In this document: one piece after another, positions 34,075 to 43,556 of the stretch
Layout: each line of letters begins with the position of its first letter
Numbering within the stretch: position 1 is the stretch's first letter
DNA from: Salinisphaera sp.
Lineage (GTDB): Bacteria > Pseudomonadota > Gammaproteobacteria > Nevskiales > Salinisphaeraceae
Direction: 5' to 3'
Length of the DNA stretch: 64,000 bases
Assembly: GCF_002729955.1 (NCBI RefSeq)
Contig: NZ_PBYA01000054.1
Coordinates: 1 to 64,000 of the forward strand
Made by a program: the position numbers and the translations under genes
Notes under the pieces: generated by a model
Databases searched by the model: none
What the model was told of the DNA's origin: nothing
The model's input: only the letters and a program-made list of their open reading frames with translations

Positions 34075-34380
34075 CTACGCCTTGGCCGGTCGGCGCAGGC
34101 GAATTACGTCGTTGAGGGCACAGAAATCGATGATTGCCCGCATTTGAGCCGGCGCATTGATGAAGCTCAGCGAGGCGTGGTTGGCATGGGCGTCGCGTAC
34201 CCATTCCAGCAGCAGGGCCACGCCGGCGCTGTCGACGCGCTCGACACCGGACAGATCGATCACCGTTTCTTCGCCATGCACGAACCAGTTTTCCGATTCG
34301 CGCAGACGCCGGGGTACGGTTTCCGCGTCCAGCTCACCGGTGAGCTGGACATGGTCGGTGTGAGTATCCTGATCGGTCAT
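34075..34380 (-). CDS. mlaB: MlaB-like STAS domain protein
   Basis: A 101-residue STAS protein, last gene of the mlaFEDCB operon. MlaB binds the MlaF ATPase in the inner-membrane Mla complex. The conserved DLSGVERVDSAGVALLLEWV (residues about 53-72) contains the STAS serine-loop. The ATG at 34380 lies 20 bp after the mlaC stop. Length and position fit MlaB, although STAS domains are low in sequence identity. Confidence 0.85.
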   Translation of the reverse strand: MTDQDTHTDHVQLTGELDAETVPRRLRESENWFVHGEETVIDLSGVERVDSAGVALLLEWVRDAHANHASLSFINAPAQMRAIIDFCALNDVIRLRRPAKA

Positions 34381-34400
34381 GTCGAGCGCGCCGTCCGGGA

Positions 34401-35018
34401 CTAGCTGCCGGTGTTGTAGCGCGATTCCATGCGCTCGATGAGCTGTTCGAGACCGCCGTTGCGAATCTGGGAATTGAACTGGCCACGGTAGTTGGTCACG
34501 AACGACAGATTGCCGACGCTGCCGTCGTAGATCTTCCATTCGCCATCGACCGTATGCAGCTGGAAGGTCACCGGCGTCTTCTGGCCGTCGTCGGTGGTCA
34601 CGATCGCACGGAAGGTGACGTCATCCGCGCCTTCGGCGGCACGCACCGGCTGGTATTCGATTTCCTGGCTGTCGTCGAAGCTCAGCAGACCGTTGCCGTA
34701 GGTACGAATCAGCATGTTCTTGAACGCGGTCTGGAAGCGATCGCGCTGCTCGGGCGTGGCGGTGCGCCAGGCGCGGCCGAGCACCAGCTGCGACATATAG
34801 GGCAGATCGACCAGGGGTACGAGTTCCTGATCGATGAGCTGGTAGAGTTCCTGCGGGTTCTTGCGCAGTTCGTCGCGCCGGCCTTCCATCTTGGAAAGCA
34901 CCGACTGCACCGTTTCACGGGCGAGCTGGTCGGGCGGCGTGGGGGCAGCAAGAGCCAGCGCCGGCAGGAGCAGGGCCAGGGCGAAAGCAGTAATCAAAGA
35001 GCGCTTCATGCGTAACAT
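34401..35018 (-). CDS. mlaC: Periplasmic phospholipid carrier MlaC
   Basis: MlaC ferries phospholipids between the outer-membrane MlaA complex and the inner-membrane MlaFEDB complex. The 205-residue precursor has a signal peptide (about 1-24, ending ALALAA) and the Tgt2/MlaC domain with LVDLPYMSQLVLGRAWRTAT and SVGNLSFVTNYRGQFNSQI. I chose the ATG at 35018 because GAGG lies seven bases upstream; an ATG three codons later is possible. A 114-bp gap separates it from mlaD. Confidence 0.93.
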   Translation of the reverse strand: MLRMKRSLITAFALALLLPALALAAPTPPDQLARETVQSVLSKMEGRRDELRKNPQELYQLIDQELVPLVDLPYMSQLVLGRAWRTATPEQRDRFQTAFKNMLIRTYGNGLLSFDDSQEIEYQPVRAAEGADDVTFRAIVTTDDGQKTPVTFQLHTVDGEWKIYDGSVGNLSFVTNYRGQFNSQIRNGGLEQLIERMESRYNTGS

Positions 35019-35132
35019 CGCGAATCCTCGCAGGGTTGTTCGACAAGAGTGTGCGAATGGCGTCGAGTATCGCCGACGGCGATGAATCGAATCTGAATTG
35101 ATTGTGGGCAAGCGATATGGCCCGCCTGCCCG

Positions 35133-35660
35133 CTACGGCGCGGGCAGTGCGTTATCGCCGCCACCGCCGCCGCTTGAGCCGCCGCCGTTGCCGGAACTGC
35201 TGTCGCCCGACCCCATGCTGGTCATGAACTGGCCGATGAGGTTCTCCAGCACCACCGCGCCCTGGGTGATGATGAATTCGTCGCCGTCCTGCATGTTGTC
35301 CAGCGAACCACCGGGGCCGATGCCCACATACTGTTCGCCGAGCAGGCCGGAGGTCAGTACCGATGCGTCCGAGTCTTTCGGCAGCTTGTACTTGCTGCCG
35401 ATACGCAGGCGCGCTTCGGCGCGATAGGTATTCTGATTGAGGCTGATATCGGCGACGCGGCCCACGCGTACCCCGGCCAGGTTGACCGGCGCGCCGACCT
35501 TGAGGCCGCCAATATTGTCGAAGGCGGCAACCACGGTATAGCCGCCGTCCACGTCGCTGGTATCGGCGAGGTTGCTCACCCGCATGGTGAGAATGAAGAT
35601 CGCCGCGATACCGAGGCAGACGAAGAAACCGACCAAAAGCTCTACTGCACGAGACTGCAT
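35133..35660 (-). CDS. mlaD: Phospholipid ABC transporter substrate-binding protein MlaD
   Basis: MlaD forms a hexameric ring of MCE domains in the periplasm, anchored by one N-terminal helix (residues about 7-25). The single MCE domain covers about 38-116, with GLKVGAPVNLAGVRVGRV and LTSGLLGEQYVGIGPGG. The 175-residue protein ends in a glycine/serine-rich tail (about 150-171), a low-complexity extension not needed for the fold. It follows mlaE by 9 bp. Confidence 0.95.
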   Translation of the reverse strand: MQSRAVELLVGFFVCLGIAAIFILTMRVSNLADTSDVDGGYTVVAAFDNIGGLKVGAPVNLAGVRVGRVADISLNQNTYRAEARLRIGSKYKLPKDSDASVLTSGLLGEQYVGIGPGGSLDNMQDGDEFIITQGAVVLENLIGQFMTSMGSGDSSSGNGGGSSGGGGGDNALPAP

Positions 35661-35669
35661 AGACGAACC

Positions 35670-36455
35670 CTAGTTACTGCCGAAAAGCACGGCAGTCAGC
35701 ATGAGATTGGCGCCGAGGATCGCCAGGGATGCGAGTACGACCGTGTTCGTGGTCGCGCGCGATACGCCCTCGGATGTCGGCGGCGCATGATAGCCCTGAT
35801 AAACGGCGACCCAGGTGATGATGGCACCGAATACGCCGCTTTTCAGGAAGATGTTGACGATGTCCTGGCCGAAGTCGACGTTGCTCTGAATGCCCGACCA
35901 ATAGGAACCGGCATCGACGCCAAGCATGTCCACGCCGACGAAATAGCCGCCGCCCGCGCCGATGGCCATCACGCAGAATATCGAGGTCAGCAGCGGCAGG
36001 GCGATCACGCCGGCCAGGAAACGCGGCGCGACGATACGCTTGATCGGGTCAACCGCCATCATCTCCATGCCGGATAGCTGATCGGTCGCCTTCATCAGGC
36101 CGATTTCGGCGGCGAGCGCACTGCCGGCACGCCCGGCGAACAACAGCCCGGTGACCACCGGCCCGAGTTCGCGTACGACCACCAGCGCAACCGACGTGCC
36201 CAGCGCCTCGGTGGCGCCGAAACCCACCAGCAGGCGGTAACCGGATAGTGCCAGCACCATGCCCACGAAAATACCGGCCACGACCACGATCACCAGCGAC
36301 AGCACGCCCACCGAATAGATCTGTTCGATGAGCAGGCGTGGCTTGAGCACCAGCGACGGCAGGCTCATGAGAATACGCAGCAGAAACAGCGCGCTGCGCC
36401 CCATATCGGCAAGCCACGACGTGGCCGTGTTGAAACCGCGTTGCAGCGTAGTCAT
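35670..36455 (-). CDS. mlaE: Phospholipid ABC transporter permease MlaE
   Basis: The 261-residue permease has five or so membrane helices and the MlaE signature ELGPVVTGLLFAGRAGSALAAEIG followed by the coupling-helix region QLSGMEMMAVDPIKRIVAPR. It forms the inner-membrane channel of the Mla system with MlaF, MlaD and MlaB. The ATG at 36455 overlaps the mlaF stop by one base (TGATG), which defines the start; a longer open frame upstream lies inside mlaF. Confidence 0.96.
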   Translation of the reverse strand: MTTLQRGFNTATSWLADMGRSALFLLRILMSLPSLVLKPRLLIEQIYSVGVLSLVIVVVAGIFVGMVLALSGYRLLVGFGATEALGTSVALVVVRELGPVVTGLLFAGRAGSALAAEIGLMKATDQLSGMEMMAVDPIKRIVAPRFLAGVIALPLLTSIFCVMAIGAGGGYFVGVDMLGVDAGSYWSGIQSNVDFGQDIVNIFLKSGVFGAIITWVAVYQGYHAPPTSEGVSRATTNTVVLASLAILGANLMLTAVLFGSN

Positions 36456-37300
36456 CAGCGGTTGACCTCGAGCAGGTCGTTGGCGTACGGCTCGCTGGCC
36501 TGATAATGGAAGGGCACCGGGCCATCCGCCTCGGCATGAATGAATTGCTGGACCCACTTGGAGCGGGAATCACGAATCTGCTGCGGCGTACCGTGGTCGA
36601 TGACCGTGCCATCGGAGATCACGTACACATAGTCGGCGATGCCGAGCGTTTCCTTCACGTCGTGGCTGACCACGATGGAGGTCAGGCCCAGCACATCGTT
36701 GAGCCGCCGGATCAGGCGCAGCAGTACACCCATCGAGATCGGATCCTGTCCGGCGAAGGGCTCGTCGTACATGATCATTTCCGGATCCAGGGCGATCGCG
36801 CGGGCCAGGGCCACGCGCCGTGCCATGCCACCGGAAAGCTGGGCCGGGTAGAGCGCGCGCGCGCCCCGCAGCCCGACGGCTTCGAGCTTCATGAGCACGA
36901 TGTCGCGAATCAGTCGTTCGGGCAGCTTGGTGTGCTCGCGCAGCGGAAAGGCGACGTTATCGAATACCGACAGGTCGGTGAGCAGTGCGCCGGACTGAAA
37001 CAGCATGCCCATGCGCTTGCGCTGATCGAAAAGTTCGTTCTGCGACAGATTCGCCACGTGGCGGCCGTCGAAATAGACCTTGCCGGAGGCCGGCCGCCAC
37101 TGGCCGCTGATCAAGCGCAGCAGCGTCGTCTTGCCGGTGCCGCTGGGGCCCATGATCGCGGTAATGCGGCCGCGCGCAATATCCAGATCCACGGATTCGT
37201 AGATCACGCGTCGGCCGATGGTGAAGTGCACGCCGCGCACTTCGACCAGATTGTCGGGTACGTCGTCCCGATCGTCAGCCATATGGGTTTCTGGATTCAT
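36455..37300 (-). CDS. mlaF: Phospholipid ABC transporter ATPase MlaF
   Basis: The 281-residue ATPase powers Mla transport. Walker A is GPSGTGKTT (about residue 52), the signature is LSGGMARRVALARA (about 154), and Walker B MIMYDEPFAGQDPIS is followed by the H-loop VVSHDVKETL. It is the first gene of mlaFEDCB and begins 33 bp downstream of lipB on the same strand, so the operon might continue from the lipB side. Confidence 0.96.
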   Translation of the reverse strand: MNPETHMADDRDDVPDNLVEVRGVHFTIGRRVIYESVDLDIARGRITAIMGPSGTGKTTLLRLISGQWRPASGKVYFDGRHVANLSQNELFDQRKRMGMLFQSGALLTDLSVFDNVAFPLREHTKLPERLIRDIVLMKLEAVGLRGARALYPAQLSGGMARRVALARAIALDPEMIMYDEPFAGQDPISMGVLLRLIRRLNDVLGLTSIVVSHDVKETLGIADYVYVISDGTVIDHGTPQQIRDSRSKWVQQFIHAEADGPVPFHYQASEPYANDLLEVNR

Positions 37301-37333
37301 TGAGCTTTACACACTTAACTTGCGCGCAGCCTA

Positions 37334-37990
37334 TCAGATCGGCACGGCCCCGAGATGTTCCGCGGCACGAACATTTAACGTGCGGCATAGCTGTGTGCTC
37401 AGGTCATCCGCCACGACGTCGAGCGAGGTCGGCCCGCCCAGGTCGGACACCTGGGTCATGGCCAGGCCGTGATAGCCGCAGGGATCGATCCGCGAGAAGG
37501 GTTCGAGATCCATGTCGACGTTCAACGCCAGGCCGTGATAGCTCGTGCCCTGGCGTACGCGCAGGCCGATCGAGCCGATCTTGGCGTCGCCCACATAGAC
37601 GCCGGGCGCGTCGGCTTTGGCGAACGCGTCGATATCGTAGCCGGCCAGGGTGGCGACCATGGCCTGTTCAAGCGCGGTGACGAGGCTGCGGATGCCGATG
37701 CCCAGCCGGCGCAGATCCACCATCACATAGGCCATGATCTGGCCGGGGCCGTGATAAGTGACCTGGCCGCCGCGATCGATCGGCACCACGGGTATGTCGC
37801 GCGGTGCGAGCACGTGCTCGGCGCGACCGTTCTTGCCCTGGGTGAATACCGGGGCATGATTGAGCAGCCACAGGGCGTCATGGGTGTCGTCGTCCCGTGT
37901 TTCGGCGAAATCCTGCATCGCCCGCCATACGGGCTCGTAGGGCTGGGGTGCCCAGCCGAAACGGGTGATCTCGATCAACGGGGCGGACAT
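37334..37990 (-). CDS. lipB: Octanoyl-[acyl carrier protein] transferase LipB
   Basis: LipB moves octanoate from ACP to lipoyl domains, the first step of protein lipoylation. The 218-residue enzyme has the [12 protein letters not shown] motif (73-84), catalytic lysine K137 ([11 protein letters not shown]) and catalytic cysteine C171 ([12 protein letters not shown]). The partner lipA is not in the window, but the DUF493 gene directly upstream is its usual neighbour. Confidence 0.97.
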   Translation of the reverse strand: MSAPLIEITRFGWAPQPYEPVWRAMQDFAETRDDDTHDALWLLNHAPVFTQGKNGRAEHVLAPRDIPVVPIDRGGQVTYHGPGQIMAYVMVDLRRLGIGIRSLVTALEQAMVATLAGYDIDAFAKADAPGVYVGDAKIGSIGLRVRQGTSYHGLALNVDMDLEPFSRIDPCGYHGLAMTQVSDLGGPTSLDVVADDLSTQLCRTLNVRAAEHLGAVPI

Positions 37991-37991
37991 G

Positions 37992-38258
37992 CTAGAGCGC
38001 CATCAGCACAGCGCTGTCATCGCTCAGGTCGCCGTAGATTGCGTCCAGCTGGGCCTGGCTACGGGCGGTGATATTGGCGGTGACGGCGAGGTACTTGCCG
38101 CCACGGCTATCGCGCGCGCTCACCGCGCTGCGCTCGAGCTCGGGCGCATGCTGTTTGATCAGCGCATAGATATGTTCTTCGAAATCGCCGGCATGCTTGC
38201 CGAATGCCTTGATCGGAAATTCGCAGGGGAATTCGAGTAGGGTTTCTTGCTCAGTCAT
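37992..38258 (-). CDS. ybeD: DUF493 family protein YbeD
   Basis: An 88-residue protein of the DUF493 family with an ACT-like ferredoxin fold: [15 protein letters not shown] at the start, then [23 protein letters not shown] and a hydrophobic end. It sits directly before lipB, one base apart, the conserved ybeD-lipB arrangement, and overlaps the end of the aminotransferase gene by 8 bp. A regulatory role is often suggested, but its molecular function is unsettled. Confidence 0.93.
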   Translation of the reverse strand: MTEQETLLEFPCEFPIKAFGKHAGDFEEHIYALIKQHAPELERSAVSARDSRGGKYLAVTANITARSQAQLDAIYGDLSDDSAVLMAL

Positions 38259-39099
38259 GGGTCATAGCTTGCAGCGCGGCCCGCATGCGCGTCCAGAGCG
38301 GGCCCGGTTCGCCGGTACCCACGGGCTGGCCGTCGAGTCGGGTGACCGGAAAGATTTCGCGCACCGAGGAGGTGATCCATATCTCGCTGGCGCGCTTCAG
38401 CTCGGCGGGCGACAGCGTTTCGACTTCGGCGTGCTCGATATGTTCGCGGGCGGCAAGTTCAAGCACCACCGCCCGCGTGATGCCGGGCAGAATGGTATCG
38501 CGCAGGGTGGGCGTGACCAGCCGGTCGTCGACCACTGCGAACATGTTGGAGGATGTGCCTTCCTGTACGCAGCCGTCGCGCACGAGCAGCGCTTCGCTGG
38601 CGCCCTGTGCGCGGGCCTCGTCGGCGGCCAGTACGTTGGCCAGCAACGAGGTCGATTTGATCGTGCAGTAGCGCCAGCGCGTGTCTTCATGCGTGACCGC
38701 GGCGATGCCGTTTTCCAGTACCGACGCATCCACCGGCATACGACTCTGGCAGAACGCCACCACGGTCGGTTCGACATCGTCGGGGATACGATGATCGCGC
38801 CGTGCCGGCGCGCCGCGGGTGACCTGGATATAAAGAGAAAGATCGCCCCCGCCGTTGGCCTCGATCAAGGTGGTGATGATGTCGTGCCAACGGCCGCGAT
38901 CATACGGGTCGGCGATACGCAACAGCTCGAGGCTGCGCGCGAGCCGATCCAGATGGGCCTCCAGGCGAAAGCCGCGCCCGGCATAGAAGGGCACCACTTC
39001 ATAGACGCTGTCGGCAAACAGAAAGCCGCGGTCGAGCACCGATACGCGGGCCTCGTCCAAGGGCAGGAATTCGCCGTTCACGTATGCCGTGTTCATCAA
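38251..39099 (-). CDS. dat: D-amino-acid transaminase (fold-type IV PLP enzyme)
   Basis: The 282-residue enzyme belongs to the branched-chain/D-amino-acid aminotransferase family. N-terminal AYVNGEFLPLDEARVSVLDRGFLFADSVYE is characteristic of D-alanine transaminases. The PLP lysine lies in CTIKSTSLLANV (about residue 148), and the phosphate-binding QEGTSSNMFAV follows. It probably makes D-glutamate or D-alanine for peptidoglycan, fitting its place between dacA and lipB. Substrate stereochemistry is inferred from the family only; aminodeoxychorismate lyase is a less likely alternative. Confidence 0.88.
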   Translation of the reverse strand: MMNTAYVNGEFLPLDEARVSVLDRGFLFADSVYEVVPFYAGRGFRLEAHLDRLARSLELLRIADPYDRGRWHDIITTLIEANGGGDLSLYIQVTRGAPARRDHRIPDDVEPTVVAFCQSRMPVDASVLENGIAAVTHEDTRWRYCTIKSTSLLANVLAADEARAQGASEALLVRDGCVQEGTSSNMFAVVDDRLVTPTLRDTILPGITRAVVLELAAREHIEHAEVETLSPAELKRASEIWITSSVREIFPVTRLDGQPVGTGEPGPLWTRMRAALQAMTHD

Positions 39100-39137
39100 T
39101 GCGCTCCCGACCGCTCAGGCCATTCGATACGACCGCA

Positions 39138-39175
39138 CGCCGGCTCGCGCGCATGGAAACAAGCGCGAGCCGGCG
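39138..39175. other. GC-rich hairpin between dacA and dat
   Basis: A perfect 13-bp stem (39138-39150, CGCCGGCTCGCGC, with 39163-39175) encloses a 12-nt loop, directly after the dacA stop. No T-run follows on the minus strand, so it is not a standard terminator; it may stabilise the mRNA end or mark a Rho-dependent site. Confidence 0.6.
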
Positions 39176-39182
39176 TTGCCGA

Positions 39183-40328
39183 TCATTCGAACATCATCAT
39201 CACTTCGTCGGTGAGCTGGCGGAAGATCCCGCCTTTTTCGATGTCCTTGCCGGCGAACAGCGGCACCTGGGCCAGCGTCTTCGTGTCGTATTTGATTTCC
39301 AGCGTGCCCAGACGCTCACCTTTCTTGATCGGCGCGAGCAGGGTGGAGGGCAGCTCGGCGTTGGTGGTCAGCGCATCGCGCTGGCCACGCGGGAAGGCCA
39401 CGTCCACCGCGCCCTTGGCGACCACGGGCAGCATGGTGTCATCGCCTTTCCAGACGCGTACTTCGGCGATCTGCTTGCCGGCGTCGAACAGATGGCCGCT
39501 TTCATAGAAGCGAAAGCCGTAGTTGAGCAGGGCCGCGGTCTGCGACTTGCGCGCATTGTTCGAATTGGTGCCGGTTACCACCGCGACCGTGCGCATGCCG
39601 TCCCGCTTGGCCGAGGCCGACAGGCAATAGCCGGCCGATTCGGTATGGCCGGTCTTGCCGCCGTCCACGCTTTCGTCGGACCACAGCAGCGAGTTGCGGT
39701 TGTACTGCTCGATACCGTTATAGGTGAACTTCTTCTCGCTGTAATACTTCTTGTAAAGTTCCGGGAAGTCGCGGATGACCGCGCTCAGCAGACGCGCGAT
39801 ATCGTGCGCCGACATGTAATGGTTTTCGTGCGGCCAGCCGCTGGCGTCCACGAAATGGCTGTTTTCCAGCCCCATCTCGCGCCCGTACTGGTTCATGTAA
39901 TCGGCGAACGTCGCCTCCGTACCGCCGACATACTCGGCCAGCGCGACGGTGGCATCGTTGCCCGATGCGGTGATCATGCCGTGGAGCAGGTCATCGACCG
40001 AGACCTGGGTGCCCACCTCGATGAACATCTTCGAGCCGCCCATGCGCCAGGCTTTTTCGCTGACCGTGACCTTGTCCTCCAGCGAGATGTTGCCTTTCTT
40101 GATCTCGTCGAAGACGACATAGGCCGTCATCAGCTTGGTGATGCTCGCGGGCTCGATGCGCTTTTCGGCGTTCTTGGCCGCCAGCACCTGCCCCGAGTTG
40201 AAGTCGACCAGGATGTAGCTGCGCGCATCGAGCGTCGGCGGTTCGGGGATCGGCAGCGGCTTGGCCAGCGCGCTGGCCGTGACCAGGAGAAGAAAAACGA
40301 GATAAAGCAGGCGTTTCGCGTGGCTCAT
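39183..40328 (-). CDS. dacA: D-alanyl-D-alanine carboxypeptidase (PBP5/6 type)
   Basis: DacA trims the terminal D-alanine from peptidoglycan stem peptides. The 381-residue precursor has a signal peptide (cleavage about ASALA-K), the active-site SITK (S62-K65), SGN (122-124) and KTG (225-227), and the C-terminal beta-rich PBP5 domain. It ends with an amphipathic helix, GIFRQLTDEVMMMF, that anchors it to the membrane. I used the ATG at 40328; an upstream in-frame TTG at 40352 is possible. Confidence 0.96.
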   Translation of the reverse strand: MSHAKRLLYLVFLLLVTASALAKPLPIPEPPTLDARSYILVDFNSGQVLAAKNAEKRIEPASITKLMTAYVVFDEIKKGNISLEDKVTVSEKAWRMGGSKMFIEVGTQVSVDDLLHGMITASGNDATVALAEYVGGTEATFADYMNQYGREMGLENSHFVDASGWPHENHYMSAHDIARLLSAVIRDFPELYKKYYSEKKFTYNGIEQYNRNSLLWSDESVDGGKTGHTESAGYCLSASAKRDGMRTVAVVTGTNSNNARKSQTAALLNYGFRFYESGHLFDAGKQIAEVRVWKGDDTMLPVVAKGAVDVAFPRGQRDALTTNAELPSTLLAPIKKGERLGTLEIKYDTKTLAQVPLFAGKDIEKGGIFRQLTDEVMMMFE

Positions 40329-40402
40329 CGACTTCGGCTCTTTGACGGACAAACAAGGACGGTTCCGAAGCGCGGCAGTTTAGCGCTTCGAGGCCATTCG
40401 GG

Positions 40403-41425
40403 CTAACGATCGACTTCCTGGGCGGAAAATCCCTGCTCGCGCAGAATCTGGCGGTTCAGGGCACGGCTGCGTTCATCCGGATAAGGCCCGAGTTGAACGC
40501 GATAGATCGGTGTGGCGCCGCCGGACTCAACCACGCGCACCTGCGCAAAACCTGCATTCTGCAGGCGCCGGTTCAGACGCTGTGCATTGGTCGGGTTGCC
40601 GAAGGCGCCGGTCTGCAGATAGAGCGTGCCCTCGCTGCGATTCGCCGTCGAGGCGCCGGCCGCGGAGGCATTCGTACGATTGGCGACCTGGACGGCCCGG
40701 CCGGGCGTATTCGCGGCCGGCGTTGCGCGGGCGGGCGCCGAGGCCGGCGCGCGCGCACTCGACGAGGCGGGCGGCTGATTGCGATACGGCGGCGTGGCGG
40801 CGGCGACCTGCCGGTCGCTCTGGGCCTCGCGCTGCTCTGCCTTCAGGGTGGCGGGCGTAACCGTTTCGATACGCACCGGCACGCTGCCATGGGCGACCAC
40901 GTCGAGCCGGCGAGCGGCCACATAGGACAGATCGATGATGCGGCCATCGTGGAACGGGCCACGATCGTTGACGCGCACGATCACCTGCTTGCCGTTGTCC
41001 AGATTGGTCACCCGCACATAGCTGGGTACCGGCAGGCGTTTGTGCGCCGCGGTCATCTTGAACATGTTGTAGGGCTCGCCGCTGGAGGTGCGCCGCCCAT
41101 GAAACTGCTTGCCATACCAGCTGGCGCGTCCGGTCTGGGTAAAGCCGGCCGCGCTGGGCAGTACGTAATAGGTCTTGCCGAGAGCTTCATAGCTGGCCGG
41201 GTTGCCATAGCGTGAAGGTGGCTCGTCGCGGGGCACGGCGTCCGGTATCGCGTCGATATCGATATTCTCGTCGTCCGGCGGGCCATCGTTCTGGTAGTAG
41301 CCGCCGCCCTTGCTCGCCTGTGGCGAGGGCGAACCGGCGCTCGAGCCGCCGCGCGGCTGGCTCGCGCAGCCGGCCACGACCAGGGCCAGAAAGGCCAGTC
41401 CCAGCGTTCGGCCTGTGCTGATCAT
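40403..41425 (-). CDS. rlpA: Septal-ring lytic transglycosylase RlpA family lipoprotein
   Basis: The 340-residue lipoprotein has the lipobox LVVAGC (C20), a double-psi beta-barrel domain (about 98-190, GRASWYGKQFHGRRTSSGE, NDRGPFHDGRIIDLS) and a C-terminal SPOR domain (about 262-338, LYLQTGAFGNPTNAQRL). The linker (200-260) is alanine/proline-rich. RlpA proteins bind or cleave peptide-free glycan at the septum. The ATG overlaps the mltB stop by four bases. Confidence 0.95.
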   Translation of the reverse strand: MISTGRTLGLAFLALVVAGCASQPRGGSSAGSPSPQASKGGGYYQNDGPPDDENIDIDAIPDAVPRDEPPSRYGNPASYEALGKTYYVLPSAAGFTQTGRASWYGKQFHGRRTSSGEPYNMFKMTAAHKRLPVPSYVRVTNLDNGKQVIVRVNDRGPFHDGRIIDLSYVAARRLDVVAHGSVPVRIETVTPATLKAEQREAQSDRQVAAATPPYRNQPPASSSARAPASAPARATPAANTPGRAVQVANRTNASAAGASTANRSEGTLYLQTGAFGNPTNAQRLNRRLQNAGFAQVRVVESGGATPIYRVQLGPYPDERSRALNRQILREQGFSAQEVDR

Positions 41426-42441
41426 CGGTCCGTGTCGCCGCCAAGGGCGGCGTTCTGACGGGCGAAGGCGATTTCCTGGCCGAGCTGGTAGACGGCCATG
41501 GCATACAGCGGGCTGTGGTTGTAGGTGGTGATCACGAAGAAGTTGTTCAGCCCCAGCCAGTACTCGGTGCCCTGTGCGCCTTCGAACTGCAGCAGGCCGA
41601 CCTGGGCATCATCGGCCGGCGGATCATCCACCCGCACGCCCAGCTGGTCGAGCGCGTCCCAGCGATAGGCGGGTTTGCGCTTGCTGCGTTCGATCTTATC
41701 GAGGTTCTTGTCGCTGCCGATCCAGGCGGGCAAGGCCACCGATTCGTCGCGCGCCCAGCCGTGTTCGGCGAGGTAGTTGGCCACCGAGTAGATGATATCG
41801 GCCGGCTCTTCCCACAGATCGCGCTTGCCGTTGTCGTTGCCGTCCACGGCATAGGCGCGATAGCTCGAGGGCATGAACTGGGGCAGGCCCATGGCGCCGG
41901 CATAGGAGCCGATCTCGCGGTCACAGGCGAGGTCTTCCTCCACGCAGAGCACCACGAAGTTTTCCAGCTCCTTGATGAAATAGTCGGCACGTTCCGGGTA
42001 ATCGAAGCCGAGCGTGGCCAGGGCGTCGAGCACGCGATCACGGCCGAGAAAGGCGCCGTACTTTGTTTCCACGCCAATGATCGCGGCGATGATATTGGCT
42101 GGCACGCCGTACTTGGCGACCGCGCGGCCGAACAGTTCGCGGTGCTCTTCGATATAGGCCGCGCCCTTGCGCGCCCGTTCGGGCTGCAGAAAGATCGGCC
42201 GATAATCCGCCCAGGTCAGCGTGCGCTCGGCGGGTTTGCGCATGGTGGCCACGATCTTGGGCTGGTACTTGGCGTCTTCGAGCAGGGCGCGAGCCGCGTC
42301 GATATCCACACCGTCGGCTTTTTCCAGGCGTTCGAGCAGCGCCTTGCCTTCCGGGCGTTCGGCATAGTTGCCGGTCGCGGCCGTGGCGATCACGGGCGCG
42401 CTGGCCAGCGCCAGCACGAGCAGTAGAAGGGATCGTGTCAT
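41422..42441 (-). CDS. mltB: Membrane-bound lytic murein transglycosylase B
   Basis: The 339-residue exported enzyme cleaves peptidoglycan glycan strands. A signal peptide (about 1-21) is followed by the SLT-2 domain with catalytic E125 in AAIIGVETKYGAF, and by YAGAMGLPQFMPSSY, DLWEEPADIIYSVANYL and NNFFVITTYNHSPLYAMAVYQL, all diagnostic. No lipobox is visible, so it may be soluble rather than lipid-anchored. It is coupled to rodA and rlpA by ATGA overlaps on both sides. Confidence 0.96.
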   Translation of the reverse strand: MTRSLLLLVLALASAPVIATAATGNYAERPEGKALLERLEKADGVDIDAARALLEDAKYQPKIVATMRKPAERTLTWADYRPIFLQPERARKGAAYIEEHRELFGRAVAKYGVPANIIAAIIGVETKYGAFLGRDRVLDALATLGFDYPERADYFIKELENFVVLCVEEDLACDREIGSYAGAMGLPQFMPSSYRAYAVDGNDNGKRDLWEEPADIIYSVANYLAEHGWARDESVALPAWIGSDKNLDKIERSKRKPAYRWDALDQLGVRVDDPPADDAQVGLLQFEGAQGTEYWLGLNNFFVITTYNHSPLYAMAVYQLGQEIAFARQNAALGGDTDR

Positions 42442-43556
42442 GTGGCGAGCAGTTTCCGATGGGTATGAATGGACATGAGAATGCCGAACGAGGCCAGCAG
42501 GATCACCATGGAGGTGCCGCCATAGCTGATCAGCGGTAACGGCACGCCGACGACGGGCAGCAGCCCGGCGACCATGCCGATGTTGACGAAGACGTAGATG
42601 AAAAACGTCAGGCTCAGGCTGCCCGCCGCCAGACGCTGGAAGGTGTCCTGGCTCTTGAGCGCGATATACAGCCCGCGGGCGACGATGAAGCAGTACAGCC
42701 CCAGCAGCGCCATCACCCCGAACAGACCCGTTTCCTCGGCGAATACCGCGAACACGAAGTCGGTATCCGACTCCGGCAGGAAGTTCAGGTGGGCCTGGCT
42801 GCCGTTGAGCCAACCCTTGCCGAACAGCCCGCCCGAGCCGATGGCGATCTTGGACTGCGAGATATGATAGCCGGCGCCCGTGGGGTCGCGTGCCGGGTTT
42901 AAAAACGTGAGCACGCGTTCCTGCTGGTAGTCGTGCATGTTGTACCAGAGCAGCGGCGCGGTCGCGGCGGCCACCAGCACCAGCAGCAGGATGATGCGCC
43001 AGCGCAGCCCGGCAAAGTACAGCGCAAAGCTGCCCGCCGCGGCGATGAGCAACGCCGTACCCAGATCCGGCTGGTCGGCCACGAGCAGCACCGGAACCGC
43101 TACCAGCAGCGCGGCCACGCCGACGTCCTTCAGGTTGGGGGGCAGGCTGCGGTCACGAAAATAGGCGGCCACGGTCAAGGGCGCGGCCAGCTTCATCAGC
43201 TCGGAGGGCTGAAAGCGCACCACGCCCAGGTCCAGCCAGCGGCGTGCGCCCATGGCGGTATCGCCCAGCAGCACCACGAGTACGAGTAGAAAGACGCCGA
43301 AGCCGAACACCCAGGGCGCGGCAACCCGAAACCACTCGGGCGGTATCTGGGCGACCACCAGCATGCCGAGCAGGCCGATGCCCAGACGGATCGCCTGGTT
43401 GATGACCACGGCGGTGGACTGGCCCGAGGCGCTGTAGAGAACGAACAGCCCCAGCGCGGCACAGCAGGCCAGCGCTACGAGCAGCTGCAGGTCGATGCGC
43501 CAGTAGACCAGCCATTCCGACAGCGTCGACGGCGCATTGGTGGCGTTGGCGCTCAT
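42438..43556 (-). CDS. rodA: Rod shape-determining glycosyltransferase RodA
   Basis: RodA is the SEDS-family peptidoglycan polymerase of the elongasome, working with PBP2. The 372-residue protein has about ten membrane helices, the family motifs QPSELMKLA, ADQPDLGTALL, LPESDTDFVFAVFAEE and PLISYGGTSM. The key aspartate of SEDS proteins lies in the SDTDF region. It overlaps mrdA and mltB by four bases each. Confidence 0.96.
   Translation of the reverse strand: MSANATNAPSTLSEWLVYWRIDLQLLVALACCAALGLFVLYSASGQSTAVVINQAIRLGIGLLGMLVVAQIPPEWFRVAAPWVFGFGVFLLVLVVLLGDTAMGARRWLDLGVVRFQPSELMKLAAPLTVAAYFRDRSLPPNLKDVGVAALLVAVPVLLVADQPDLGTALLIAAAGSFALYFAGLRWRIILLLVLVAAATAPLLWYNMHDYQQERVLTFLNPARDPTGAGYHISQSKIAIGSGGLFGKGWLNGSQAHLNFLPESDTDFVFAVFAEETGLFGVMALLGLYCFIVARGLYIALKSQDTFQRLAAGSLSLTFFIYVFVNIGMVAGLLPVVGVPLPLISYGGTSMVILLASFGILMSIHTHRKLLAT

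Noticed and set aside
39138-39175. Intrinsic terminator of dacA
   Set aside because: The stem is strong, but no T-run follows on the minus strand.
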